A stretch of 64,000 nucleotides of DNA from Bradyrhizobium sp. SZCCT0148 (lineage in GTDB: Bacteria; Pseudomonadota; Alphaproteobacteria; Rhizobiales; Xanthobacteraceae). The stretch covers positions 62,001 through 126,000 of the forward strand of contig NZ_JAFCKT010000006.1 in NCBI RefSeq assembly GCF_018129985.1. Reading direction: 5' to 3'. The notes beneath the pieces are model-generated. The model was not told the DNA's origin. It searched no databases and saw only the letters and a program-made list of their open reading frames with translations. Both the position numbers and the translations under genes were made by a program. Of this stretch, positions 27,420-36,493 are shown in pieces (the stretch's first letter is position 1; every line of letters begins with the position of its first letter).

Positions 27420-28268
27420 TCAATCCACCGGCTTCGGCGAGCGCTCCAGCAGTACCGTCTGAATCCCGCAGGTCCCATTCCGCACCGTCACGATCCGCGT
27501 GCCCGGCTTGCGGCCATTGCGGACCTCGGTGACGTCGAGGCCGGCGGCGATCAGTCGGGCGCGGGTGGCGTCGATGTCGGCAACCCGCCAGCTCAGGCCC
27601 CATAGACGGTCATGCGCGAGGTCACCCCCGGCGACCGGCCGGCGCACCACCTCGACGATGAGGTCGCCGCAGCGGAAGAACATCAGCTGGCCCCAATCCT
27701 GGTGCGAGCGGTCGAGCGCCAGATCGAGGCCGAGCCGTGCGCCGTAGAGCGCGGCGGCGCTTTCGGAATTCTCGGTGGTGATCACGACGTGATCGAGCGC
27801 GTCGATCGGCGCGACGTCGGTCGCTGACGAAAGCGGACGCTCGTCGGCCAGCTCGAGGAAGAACATGCGCACGCCGCGCGTGAGTTCCGTGGCGGCGCGC
27901 GTGCGCTTCCAGTGCAGGACATTGCCTGTTTCCGAATCGCTGCTCTCGACCTCGGCGACCGGGTCCGGGCTCAACGCCACCCGGCCCAGACGCCGGTGCA
28001 TTTTGCTCATGTCCGCAACACGAAAGCACAAACTGGCGAGCAAGCCCTCCTGGTCGCCCAGCAGCGCGCGCATGCGATCGGCGGTCACGCTGAAACCGCT
28101 CGGCGCCATCAACTCGATCGTCATGTTCTCGAGGGTGAACAGCACCCGGTCGGCACCCTCGCCCGAGTTCTGCCAGGCCGGGGCGCGGGCGAGCAGCGTC
28201 TGGTAGGCCGCCTTGGCCGCACCGATATCCCGGACCAGAGCGACGACGTGATCGAGGCCGGTGATCAT
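27420..28268 (-). CDS. VOC superfamily (glyoxalase/bleomycin-resistance/dioxygenase fold) protein
   Basis: A 282-residue protein made of two VOC modules: MITGLDHVVALVRDIGAAKAAYQTLL at the N-terminus and LDHVVITTENSESAAALYGARLGL in the middle. Each module offers a metal-binding His (LDHVV), and the second ends with LIVEVVRR (Glu). Proteins of this layout are metal-dependent isomerases, lyases or ring-cleaving dioxygenases. ATG 28268 is preferred because GGGGGAG lies directly upstream and the frame further up has no similarity. It is divergent from a sugar kinase gene across 222 bp. Specific reaction unknown. Confidence 0.82.
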   Translation of the reverse strand: MITGLDHVVALVRDIGAAKAAYQTLLARAPAWQNSGEGADRVLFTLENMTIELMAPSGFSVTADRMRALLGDQEGLLASLCFRVADMSKMHRRLGRVALSPDPVAEVESSDSETGNVLHWKRTRAATELTRGVRMFFLELADERPLSSATDVAPIDALDHVVITTENSESAAALYGARLGLDLALDRSHQDWGQLMFFRCGDLIVEVVRRPVAGGDLAHDRLWGLSWRVADIDATRARLIAAGLDVTEVRNGRKPGTRIVTVRNGTCGIQTVLLERSPKPVD

Positions 28269-28490
28269 ATCTCCCCCTTTGATCGACACTTGTGGTGACC
28301 CGGAACCAATGCGCCGCAACACGGCGTTTGTCCGGGCTTGGCATTGCCCGGTGATGGTCGTATTCCGGCCCCATGCTGACCTCAAGCGCTTGGGGCGGCA
28401 GATTTGCGAATAATTTCAGCGATCCCCGAGCGGAACCGGTGCTACAGTACGCGCGCCGGCCTGGACCACAAAGCGCATGACGGACAAGCA

Positions 28491-29384
28491 ATGCAGGCTC
28501 TCTTCATCGGACAGACCTATATCGACGTCGTCTTCATCACCGACCACATGCCGACCGGGGACGAGAAGCACGTGGCCTCGGACTACGCCGTCTCATTCGG
28601 CGGCAACGCGGTGACTGCGGCGTTCTGCTGCGCCAAGCTCGGCATCGTGCCGGATCTGATTGCCACCGCGGCCAATGACTGGCTGGGGCGCATGTTCCAG
28701 GACATGTGCGCGAAATACGCGATCTCGCTGCATGGGCGGAAGGTCAACCAGTCCTCGCTCTCCTTCATCATGCCCAAGGACGGCAAGCGCGCCATCGTCC
28801 GCTGCCGCGACGACGAGCACATCCATCCCTTTCCGATGCTCAATCTCGGCGGCTGCCGCGCGCTGCATGTGGACGGCCACCAGCCGGACGCCGCGCTCCA
28901 CTATGCCAAGGTCTGCCGCGAGGCCGGCATCTTGACCTCGCTCGACGGCGGCGGCCTGCGCACCAACACGCACGAGCTGCTGGAATATATCGACGTCGCC
29001 ATCGTTGCCGAGCGCCTGTGCGAGCAGATGGACCTGACGCCGGAGAAGATGCTCGACTACCTCAAGAGCCGCGGCTGCAAGATCGGCGGCATCACCATGG
29101 GCGAGAAGGGCCTGCTTTGGTATGACGAGACCGGCACGGTGCAGGTGATGCCGGCGATGCCGATCCCGCGCGAGCGCGTGATCGACACCAACGGAGCCGG
29201 CGACGTCTTCCATGGCGCCTATGTCTATTCCTATCTGGCCCATCCCGGCAAAAGCTGGCGCGAACATTTCGATTTTGCCCGGGCCGCCTCGACCTTCAAG
29301 ATCCAGCGCCTCGGCAACGAGGCGGGCCTGCCGACGCTTGTCGACATCGCCAAGGTCCGGCACGAGTTCGAGGTCAGGGTTTAG
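28491..29384 (+). CDS. PfkB family carbohydrate kinase
   Basis: A 297-residue ribokinase-family kinase. The N-terminal region VSFGGNAVTAAFCCAKLG is the sugar-site motif, and DTNGAGDVFHGAYVYSYL is the C-terminal PfkB signature with the catalytic Asp. The start at ATG 28491 (MQALFIGQTYIDVVFITDHMP) aligns with the family; upstream in-frame codons are not kinase-like. A second PfkB kinase follows 18 bp later, so the two are probably cotranscribed. Substrate unknown; sugar, nucleoside or cyclitol are options. Confidence 0.88.
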   Translation: MQALFIGQTYIDVVFITDHMPTGDEKHVASDYAVSFGGNAVTAAFCCAKLGIVPDLIATAANDWLGRMFQDMCAKYAISLHGRKVNQSSLSFIMPKDGKRAIVRCRDDEHIHPFPMLNLGGCRALHVDGHQPDAALHYAKVCREAGILTSLDGGGLRTNTHELLEYIDVAIVAERLCEQMDLTPEKMLDYLKSRGCKIGGITMGEKGLLWYDETGTVQVMPAMPIPRERVIDTNGAGDVFHGAYVYSYLAHPGKSWREHFDFARAASTFKIQRLGNEAGLPTLVDIAKVRHEFEVRV

Positions 29385-29402
29385 CGTTCACTGGGGTTTG
29401 TC

Positions 29403-30317
29403 ATGGGGCGCGTCTTCGTCGCCGGCAGCATCAACATGGATGTGGTGGCGACCGCCGATCGCCACCCGCGCGTCGGCGAGACCGTCGCCGGCCGCGAGGT
29501 GCTGTATTTTCCGGGCGGCAAGGGCGCGAACCAGGCGGTGGCGGCGTCGCGGCTCGGCGCGAAGACCACGCTGATCGGCCGGCTCGGCAAGGATTCCTTT
29601 GGCGCCGAGCTGAGGACGTTCCTTTCCGCGCAAGGCATCGACCTCGGCTCGGTGCGCGACACCGACACGCATACCGGCACGGCGATCATCACCGTCGCCA
29701 AGGCCGACAACACCATCGTTGTCATCCCCGGCAGCAATGCGCTGGTCGGTGCGGATGACGTCGCGGACGTGCCGCTGGCCAAAGGCGATGTCGCGGTCAG
29801 CCAGTTCGAAATCCCGCTGCCGACGATCACTGCATTCTTCCGTCGCGCGCGCGAGACCGGCGTCGTCACCGTGCTCAACCCGGCGCCGGCGCAGATGATG
29901 CCGCGCGAGCTGCTCGCGCTGGTCGACATCCTGGTGGTAAACGAGACCGAATTGGGCTTTCTCGCAGGCAGCGAGCTCTCCGACGGCGACGAGGCCGCAA
30001 GGATCGTCGATGTCGCGCGACAGCTACAGGCGCGCGCCGACCAGACCATCTGCGTCACCCTCGGCAAGCGCGGCGTGCTGGTACTGGCTGGACGCGAGGA
30101 AATTGCGGTGCCCGCCCGCGCGGTGAAGGTGATCGACACCACCGGCGCCGGCGATTGTTTTGTCGGCGCGCTCGCGGCGCGACTCGCCGACGGTGCGCCC
30201 GTGCGTGCCGCCCTCGCCTTTGCCAACGCCGCCGCCTCGATCAGCGTGCAGCGCATGGGCGCGGGGCCGTCGATGCCGACGGCCGCGGAGGTGGCGGCAG
30301 TGTTGTCAGCGGCCTAA
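29403..30317 (+). CDS. rbsK: Ribokinase (PfkB family)
   Basis: A 304-residue kinase close to ribokinase, which phosphorylates D-ribose at O5. It begins MGRVFVAGSINMDVVATADRHPRVGETVAG, with the GSINMD substrate motif, then FPGGKGANQAVAASRLG, VNETELG, and DTTGAGDCFVGALAARLADG with the catalytic Asp. The stop overlaps the stop of the convergent flavoprotein gene by 4 bp. No rbs transporter or RbsD is adjacent, so the physiological sugar may not be ribose. Confidence 0.82.
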   Translation: MGRVFVAGSINMDVVATADRHPRVGETVAGREVLYFPGGKGANQAVAASRLGAKTTLIGRLGKDSFGAELRTFLSAQGIDLGSVRDTDTHTGTAIITVAKADNTIVVIPGSNALVGADDVADVPLAKGDVAVSQFEIPLPTITAFFRRARETGVVTVLNPAPAQMMPRELLALVDILVVNETELGFLAGSELSDGDEAARIVDVARQLQARADQTICVTLGKRGVLVLAGREEIAVPARAVKVIDTTGAGDCFVGALAARLADGAPVRAALAFANAAASISVQRMGAGPSMPTAAEVAAVLSAA

Positions 30318-31546
30318 GCCAGCGCGCTCTTCAGATCGAAGCTTTCATCCGCGGCCTGCGCCGGCGTGATCGAGCGGTTCATGCCCTGCAGGCGGCGGCC
30401 GAACATGTGATCACCGGCGCGGTTGATGGATTCGATGCCGAGCAGCTTGTCGCCCTTGTAGCAGAACGCGGAAAACGCCTTGCTCGCGGCGCTGCCGCGC
30501 AGCACGACGCGGTCGTAGCCGGTGGTGAGGCCCGAGATCTGGAGCTTGTCGTCGCCCTGGTCGCTCCAGAACCAGGGATGGCTGTCATAGGGCTTGCTGT
30601 CGCCGGTCAGGCGGCCTGCGAGGCAGCGGGCGTGGTCGGTGGCGTTCTGCACCGATTCCAGCCGCAGCGATCCGCCGAAGCGCGGGCTGGCGAACAGCGC
30701 GCAGTCGCCGATCGCGGAGATGTCGGGATCGGCCGTCGCAAGATATTCGTCGACGACGATGCCGGCGGCGACCGGCAGCCCGGCTTCCGCCGCGAGCTCG
30801 ATGTTCGGCAGTACGCCGACGCCGACGACGACGAGGTCGGCGGGCAGATGCCGGCCGTCGCTCAAGGACACGCCGGTGACCTTGTCGCCCTCCGCCTCGA
30901 TTGAAGTCGCCTGCACCCCGAGGTGAATGCGGATGCCGGCCTCGCGGTGGCGTTCTTGAAAATATTCCGAGACCTCCGCCGTCACCGCGCGCGCCATCAC
31001 GCGCGGGGCCAGCTCGAGCACGTCGACCTCGAGGCCCTTGATCCGGGCGGTCGCCGCGAATTCCAGCCCGATGAAGCCGGCGCCAATCACGACGACCCGT
31101 GTCTTCGACGGCATGATCGCGCGCAACGCCTCGCTCTCGTCGAGGATGCGCAGATATTTCACGTCGGGCAGATTGGCGTTGGGCAGATCGAGCAGCCGGT
31201 TGCGCGCGCCGGTGGCCAGCACGAGATGGCCGTAGGCCAGCGTCTCGCCCGAGGCGAGCAGCACCTTGTGGCCGGCACGGTCGATCGACACGGCGCGCCC
31301 CGCGATCAGCTCGATCTTCTGGTCCTGGTAGAATTTCTCGGGCCGGAACATCAGGCTCTCAGGGCCGGCCGAGCCCTTGATATAGGCCTTGGACAAAGGC
31401 GGCCGCTGATAGGGCAGATGCGCCTCGTCGTTGATCAGGCAGATGCGCTCGGCAAAGCCCGCCTGGCGCAGCGATGCCGCGACCTGATAGCCGCCATGGC
31501 CGGCACCGACGATGATCACCGGACCATTGCTCATCGAACAGCCCAT
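30314..31546 (-). CDS. FAD/NAD(P)-dependent oxidoreductase (putidaredoxin/rhodocoxin reductase-like)
   Basis: A 410-residue flavoprotein. The FAD-binding motif VIIVGAGHGGYQVAASLRQAG is near the N-terminus, a central NAD-binding motif VVVIGAGFIGLEFAATARIKG follows, then ISAIGDCALF. The C-terminal reductase domain has HPWFWSDQGDDKLQISGL, the pattern of ferredoxin reductases that serve P450 and Rieske oxygenase systems. No ferredoxin gene is adjacent. ATG 31534 (MSNGPV) is an alternative start. The P450 at 17302 is the only obvious client in the window, but it is 12 kb away and that link is a guess. Confidence 0.9.
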   Translation of the reverse strand: MGCSMSNGPVIIVGAGHGGYQVAASLRQAGFAERICLINDEAHLPYQRPPLSKAYIKGSAGPESLMFRPEKFYQDQKIELIAGRAVSIDRAGHKVLLASGETLAYGHLVLATGARNRLLDLPNANLPDVKYLRILDESEALRAIMPSKTRVVVIGAGFIGLEFAATARIKGLEVDVLELAPRVMARAVTAEVSEYFQERHREAGIRIHLGVQATSIEAEGDKVTGVSLSDGRHLPADLVVVGVGVLPNIELAAEAGLPVAAGIVVDEYLATADPDISAIGDCALFASPRFGGSLRLESVQNATDHARCLAGRLTGDSKPYDSHPWFWSDQGDDKLQISGLTTGYDRVVLRGSAASKAFSAFCYKGDKLLGIESINRAGDHMFGRRLQGMNRSITPAQAADESFDLKSALA

Positions 31547-31760
31547 TTCCGGAAGACACGAGCGTAACCCATGTCGTCTCCCCTCTCGCTGATTTTGATT
31601 GCTGACCTTACGAGGAGCCGGCGCTCGTGTCCGTCCCTTGGAAAAGGCCCGTTCATTTGACCCTATCGTTTCGCCCCGCGCAAGAGCGGCGGTCGGGGAT
31701 TGTCACTCCTGCCCTTCTGCGATTTAGTTGCAGCAATGACCTCCTGCCGGGGATTTCCAA

Positions 31761-32555
31761 ATGACCGCTCCCATCTCCCAGCCCGATGATCCCGCCCTGC
31801 TGCGGATCGACGGCCCGATCGCGACCATCACGCTGAACCGTCCCACAGCCTACAATTCCATCAATCTCGCCATCGCGCAGAAGCTCGAGCAGCTCGCGGC
31901 CTATCTCGAAGGTGCGGACGACATCAAGGTCCTGGTGATCGAGGGCGAAGGCCGTGCGTTCTCGGCCGGCGGCGATCTGCAGACGATCGGGGCGGCCGCC
32001 GAAGCGGGCACGGTGACTCCCGTGGTCGGCGAGCTCCTGAAGCACTACCACGCCTTCATCGAGATCATCCGGCGCATGCCGAAGATCTCGCTCTCCAGCG
32101 TGCACGGCTCGGCCGCCGGCGCCGGCATGGGCCTCGCCTTCGTCACCGATCTCTGCATCGCCGCCGACGACGCCAGGTTCACACCCGCTTATGCCAAGAT
32201 CGGGGTGTCGCCGGATGGCGGCTCGACGGTCGGCATCGTCGGCACGGTGGGCTCCCGCCGCGCGCTGCAGATCTTCCTGTCCGAGGACAATTTTACCGCA
32301 CAGCAGGCCTATGAATGGGGCCTCGTCGCCAAGACCGTCCCGGCCGCTGAACTGAAGGCGGCGACCCGACAACTCGCCGAGCGGCTGGCGCAGAACCCGC
32401 CGGCCGCAATCGCCGGCACCAAATCGCTGGTCTACCAGGCCGCCACCACGCCGGTGAAGCAGCAGCTCGACGCCGAGGAGCACAAGATCGTCATGGCGAT
32501 GAACACGGACGAATTCCGTGCCGCCGTGAAGAAATTCACGAGCAAGTCGAAGTGA
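31761..32555 (+). CDS. Enoyl-CoA hydratase/isomerase family protein, PaaG-like
   Basis: A 264-residue crotonase. The oxyanion-hole stretches are GRAFSAGGDLQT and VHGSAAGAGMGLAFVTDLCIAADDARF. In true hydratases two glutamates follow; here the first position is in TPAYAKIG (no Glu), and the second region reads VSPDGGST, leaving one Asp. That is the arrangement of PaaG-type isomerases (FSKLGLIPDCGGT in E. coli PaaG), so ring or double-bond isomerisation of an acyl-CoA is more likely than hydration. The downstream phosphatase gene overlaps by 4 bp. Confidence 0.87.
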   Translation: MTAPISQPDDPALLRIDGPIATITLNRPTAYNSINLAIAQKLEQLAAYLEGADDIKVLVIEGEGRAFSAGGDLQTIGAAAEAGTVTPVVGELLKHYHAFIEIIRRMPKISLSSVHGSAAGAGMGLAFVTDLCIAADDARFTPAYAKIGVSPDGGSTVGIVGTVGSRRALQIFLSEDNFTAQQAYEWGLVAKTVPAAELKAATRQLAERLAQNPPAAIAGTKSLVYQAATTPVKQQLDAEEHKIVMAMNTDEFRAAVKKFTSKSK

Positions 32556-33124
32556 CGCCCACGCGGACGTTCTACGGCCTTCGTCACGGAGCGACCGACT
32601 GGAATCGCGAAGGCCGTTTCCAGGGGCGGACCGACAATCCCCTGAACGAGGACGGCCTCCGGCAGGCACACGAGGCCGTGGACATGCTGCGCGGCGCCGG
32701 CATCAGCCGCATCGTCGCAAGCCCCCTGGCCCGCGCGGCGCGAACGGCCGAGATCATCGCGGCCGCGATCTCGGTGCCGCTGGCGATCGACGACGGCATC
32801 ATCGAGTTCGATTTCGGGAGCTTCGAGGGCCTGCCCGTTCGGGACCTCATGATCAGGCACGGCGTCAATTCGGCGACGGGCCTCGTCTCGATTCTGCCGG
32901 CCGACGGCGAGAGCTGGGACGCCATGACGGAACGGTCGCTGGCTTGCGTCTCCACCTGGCTCGACCGTCATCCCGGCGACGATCTCCTGTTCGTCTGCCA
33001 TGACGCGGTGATGCAGGGGATGGCCAACGCGCTGTCCGGCAGCTACTTCAGGAATAGCCACGGCACGCCATTTCGCTACGCGCGCGACGGCGCGCAATGG
33101 CGCGTCGAGCAAGTCTTTACCTAG
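32552..33124 (+). CDS. Histidine phosphatase family protein
   Basis: A 190-residue phosphoglycerate-mutase-like phosphatase. The catalytic motif is LRHGATDWNREGRFQGRTDNPLNEDG with the nucleophilic His near residue 12; IVASPLARAARTAEII supplies an arginine and LLFVCHDAVMQG the second His. It starts with GTG overlapping the crotonase stop (GTGA), so it is translationally coupled to an acyl-CoA enzyme. A sugar phosphate or cofactor phosphate substrate is likely. Confidence 0.88.
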   Translation: MTPTRTFYGLRHGATDWNREGRFQGRTDNPLNEDGLRQAHEAVDMLRGAGISRIVASPLARAARTAEIIAAAISVPLAIDDGIIEFDFGSFEGLPVRDLMIRHGVNSATGLVSILPADGESWDAMTERSLACVSTWLDRHPGDDLLFVCHDAVMQGMANALSGSYFRNSHGTPFRYARDGAQWRVEQVFT

Positions 33125-33269
33125 GATAGGCAGCGACAGCACGCCGGCCTGCGAAGCGATAATGCGCCGCCGCAGCCACGGCCGCCAACCTCCGCATGGA
33201 TCGTGCAATCACCGCCTCCCCCTGTTTAATCGCCCGCCGCTTGTGCGGTCTGGGGGGCTCGTGGTTCGG

Positions 33270-34985
33270 TCAGCTCGTCTCGGTCTTCCCGGTTCTCTGC
33301 ATGAAGTCGAAATCGCAGCCCTCGTCGGCCTGCATGATGGTCTCGTTGAACAGCCAGGCATAGCCGCGCCGTGCTTCCTCGGGTGCTGCGGCCGGCTTCA
33401 AGGCGGCACGCCGGCGCTCCAGCTCGGCCGCATCGACCAAGAGCTCGATGCTGCGCCTGGCCACATCCAGGCTGATCATGTCGCCGTTCTGCACCAGCGC
33501 CAGCGGGCCGCCCACGGCGGATTCCGGCGTGATATGCAGCACGATGGTGCCGAACGCGGTGCCGCTCATGCGTGCATCGGAAATGCGCACCATGTCCTTG
33601 GTGCCGCCGCGCGCCAGCTTCTTCGGGATCGGCAGGTAGCCGGCCTCCGGCATGCCCGGCGCGCCCTTGGGGCCGGCGTTGCGCAGCACCAGCACGTCGT
33701 CGGAGTTCACGTCGAGCTCGGGATCGTCGACGCGCAAGGTCATGTCCTCGACGGATTCGAACACGACGGCCCGCCCGGTATGCTTCAGCAATTTGGGGCT
33801 TGCGGCCGATTGCTTGATGACCGCGCCGCGCGGCGCGAGATTGCCGTGCAGGACGGCAAGCCCGCCTTCCGTCTTGATCGGATTGTCGCGCGACCGGATC
33901 GCATCCTGGCCGGGCACGTCTTCCGCATTGGCGACGACATCCCGCAGCGTCTGGCCCGAAATGGTTTTCGCATCGAGATCGACGAGATCGCCGAGCTGCG
34001 CCAGCAGTTTCGGCACGCCGCCGGCGTGATGGAAGTGCTCCATGTAGTGCTCGCCGGACGGCTTGAGATCCACCAGCACCGGCACCTCGCGGCCGATCTG
34101 GTCGAACACTTCGAGATCGAGCCGATGCGGCGAGCGATGCGCCATCGCGGTCAGGTGGATCAGGCCGTTGGTGGAGCCACCGATCGCCTGAAGCACGACC
34201 TGAGCGTTCTTGAAGGACGCAGGCGTCAGAATCTCGCTCGGCTTCGGTCCCTTGGCCTTTGCCATGTCAGCGGCGACCCTGCCGCTCGCCTCTGCCAGAC
34301 GGAAACGTTCGGCATGCGGCGCCGGGATCGTTGCACTCATCGGCAGTGATAGCCCCATGGCTTCGATCATGCACGCCATGGTGGAGGCCGTGCCCATCAC
34401 CATGCAGGTGCCGACCGATGGCGCGAGGCGGCCGTTCACCGCTTCGATCTCGACATCATCGATTTCTCCGGCGCGATACTTGCCCCAGAGACGGCGGCAA
34501 TCGGTGCAGGCGCCCAGCACTTCGCCCTTGTGATGGCCGACCACCATGGGGCCGACGGGAATAACGACGGTCGGCAAATCGGCGCTGATCGCGGCCATCA
34601 CCTGCGCCGGCAAGGTCTTGTCGCAGCCGCCGATCACGATCACTGAATCCATCGGCTGGGCCCGGATCATCTCCTCGGTGTCCATCGCCATCAAATTGCG
34701 CAGATACATCGAGGTCGGATGCGCAAAGCTCTCGGCGATCGAGATGGTCGGAAACACGAACGGCATCGCGCCGGAGAGCATCACGCCGCGCTTGGCGGCC
34801 TCGATGATCTGCGGGACGTTGCCGTGGCAGGGATTATAATCGCTATAGGTGTTGGTGATGCCGACGATCGGGCGCTCGAGCGCGTCGTCGGAGTAGCCCA
34901 TGGCCTTGATGAACGCCTTGCGCAGGAACAACGAGAAGCCGGCATCGCCGTAGCTGGTCAGACCCTTGCGCAACCCACTCGTCAT
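33270..34985 (-). CDS. IlvD/EDD family dehydratase (sugar-acid dehydratase or dihydroxyacid dehydratase)
   Basis: A 571-residue iron-sulfur dehydratase. The three cluster cysteines are visible in NPCHGNVP, IGGCDKTLPA and GTCMVMGTASTMA; QAIGGSTNGLIHLTAMAHR and DARMSGTAFGTIVLH are further family blocks. Length and the MTSGLRKGLTSYGDAGFSLFLRKA start resemble pentonate (arabinonate/xylonate-type) dehydratases more than branched-chain IlvD, and no ilv genes are near. GGAG at 34993-34996 fits ATG 34985 (or 34988). It would convert a sugar acid to the 2-keto-3-deoxy acid. Confidence 0.85.
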   Translation of the reverse strand: MTSGLRKGLTSYGDAGFSLFLRKAFIKAMGYSDDALERPIVGITNTYSDYNPCHGNVPQIIEAAKRGVMLSGAMPFVFPTISIAESFAHPTSMYLRNLMAMDTEEMIRAQPMDSVIVIGGCDKTLPAQVMAAISADLPTVVIPVGPMVVGHHKGEVLGACTDCRRLWGKYRAGEIDDVEIEAVNGRLAPSVGTCMVMGTASTMACMIEAMGLSLPMSATIPAPHAERFRLAEASGRVAADMAKAKGPKPSEILTPASFKNAQVVLQAIGGSTNGLIHLTAMAHRSPHRLDLEVFDQIGREVPVLVDLKPSGEHYMEHFHHAGGVPKLLAQLGDLVDLDAKTISGQTLRDVVANAEDVPGQDAIRSRDNPIKTEGGLAVLHGNLAPRGAVIKQSAASPKLLKHTGRAVVFESVEDMTLRVDDPELDVNSDDVLVLRNAGPKGAPGMPEAGYLPIPKKLARGGTKDMVRISDARMSGTAFGTIVLHITPESAVGGPLALVQNGDMISLDVARRSIELLVDAAELERRRAALKPAAAPEEARRGYAWLFNETIMQADEGCDFDFMQRTGKTETS

Positions 34986-34988
34986 CAT

Positions 34989-35251
34989 GCCACTCCATCG
35001 GTTGCCATCGTGGTACAGATCGCCAAGGTCTCGTGCAATCGCGGCGCCAGCATGAGCGCATGATCCAGGCTTCGGACTGCGGGTGAGCTGGGCGCTGCAC
35101 GAGCCTGATCGCTCGGATATGGCACAGATGCGGTGATGGAGCGGATCGCGCCGCCGTTGGCCTGGATGCCCAAATCGAGCGTCCCCGGTCGACTTGAAGT
35201 GGACCCGATCAGCCGCGACATTTGAACGCAACTAAGAATGACTTGCAACAA
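34989..35251. other. Divergent upstream region, no clear gene
   Basis: Between the dehydratase start and the promoter of the outer-membrane-like gene lie about 260 bases. Frames on the minus strand stay open here (up to about 88 codons) but show no recognisable protein and no good ribosome binding site, so I take the stretch as the upstream control region of the dehydratase. No convincing operator stands out. Confidence 0.4.
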
Positions 35252-35280
35252 TTGACCCTGCTCTCGACGCGCGGGATAGT
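35252..35280 (+). promoter_or_regulatory. Candidate promoter of the outer-membrane-like gene
   Basis: TTGACC (35252-35257) and GATAGT (35275-35280) are 17 bp apart. A start point near 35287 would exclude the far upstream in-frame TTG at 35222 as translation start. Confidence 0.5.
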
Positions 35281-35362
35281 CTTGCGAATGATTGGCATTT
35301 GCATACAGACGCGGGGGAGAGCTATTCCCCGCACAGGACCTCGGGTCGGGGATGTATCGTCC

Positions 35363-36322
35363 GTGATCGGGAAATCCAGCTATCCACGCGCCGTAGCGGT
35401 GACCGCGGTCCTGGCCGGTCTGATGGCGAACTGCGGCTCGGCCTTCGCCGAGGACAGGCCGAGGCGGGCGCCCCTCGCTCTGAGGAACGAAGGTGTCTCC
35501 AAGCCGGCGCCAGCGCTACCGTCAGCTCACACGGAAATCGACACCGAGCATATCTTCGGCTTCAGCATGGGCTCCGATATCGGCAAGCCGGGCGAAATCG
35601 AGGTGGAGTTCGAGAACGTCGGCGCGTTCGGCAAACGCTCGGGCTCATACGCGGCCTGGGCCGGACTCAATCAGGCCAAGTTCACGCTGTCGGATAATTT
35701 CCGGATCGCACCTGGATTTGCGCTGAACGGCCATCGCATCAATGGCGTCGCCGGCCTCTCCGATCATCGCGACGTGGCCTTCAGCGGCGCAGCGCTCGAA
35801 TTGCGCTACAAGCTGGTCGATCGCGCCTTTGCGCCCTTTGGACTGACGCTCCACGCGCAACCGGGCTGGGGCCGCATCGACGACGGCAGCGGCCTGCACA
35901 TCGAGCAATATGGCGGAGAGTTTGCCGCACTGTTCGATCGCGAACTGGTCAAGGACAGGCTGTTTGCCGCGTTCAACGTTTGGTACGCGACCGGGGTGAC
36001 ACGCGAAGCCGCAACCAATCTGTGGCGCCATGATTCCGAGATGCAGCTCCAGACGGCCCTCTCTTACGCAGTCCGTCCCGAACTCGTGCTTGGCCTCGGC
36101 CTTCGCTACGCGCGGGCCTATGACGGCGCGGGCCTCGACCGCTTTGTCGGCGATGCGGTGTTCGCAGGCCCCACCTTCTCCTACGCCATCTCAAAGGAGA
36201 TCGGCATCTCCGGCACCTGGCAGATGCAGGTGGCAGGCCACGCGATCGGCGACCACCGCAGCCTCAACCTCGATCAATTCGAACGCCACCAGGCTTTGTT
36301 GCGGCTCAATTTGCATTTTTGA
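35363..36322 (+). CDS. Putative outer-membrane or exported protein, unknown function
   Basis: About 319 residues from GTG 35363. The N-terminus (SSYPRAVAVTAVLAGLMANCGSAFA-ED) is a good signal peptide. The mature part alternates polar and hydrophobic residues with many aromatic ends (AWAGLNQAKFTLSDNFRIAPGFALNGH, SYAVRPELVLGLGLRYAR), ending HQALLRLNLHF with a C-terminal Phe, as in outer-membrane beta-barrels. The start could also be ATG 35288. I do not recognise the family by name. It stands alone between a divergent dehydratase and a convergent regulator. Confidence 0.7.
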   Translation: MIGKSSYPRAVAVTAVLAGLMANCGSAFAEDRPRRAPLALRNEGVSKPAPALPSAHTEIDTEHIFGFSMGSDIGKPGEIEVEFENVGAFGKRSGSYAAWAGLNQAKFTLSDNFRIAPGFALNGHRINGVAGLSDHRDVAFSGAALELRYKLVDRAFAPFGLTLHAQPGWGRIDDGSGLHIEQYGGEFAALFDRELVKDRLFAAFNVWYATGVTREAATNLWRHDSEMQLQTALSYAVRPELVLGLGLRYARAYDGAGLDRFVGDAVFAGPTFSYAISKEIGISGTWQMQVAGHAIGDHRSLNLDQFERHQALLRLNLHF

Positions 36323-36493
36323 TGCGGGTCCCACGTGTGGACTCACGCGAGGCAGCCAGCGGCGCTAAAGATCGTTCAGTGCGTTTAGCCGTTCCCGATC
36401 GACGCATCGCCACATCCGGGCTGCCGAGCAGCCGGGCGCCGATCTGAGCGCTGCCGTCGCCATCGACCTCGTGACACCCATCCCGGACGGCCG

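Noticed and set aside
33270..34985. Naming the dehydratase gene ilvD
   Set aside because: The family covers sugar-acid dehydratases as well, length and N-terminus fit those better, and no branched-chain pathway genes are adjacent.
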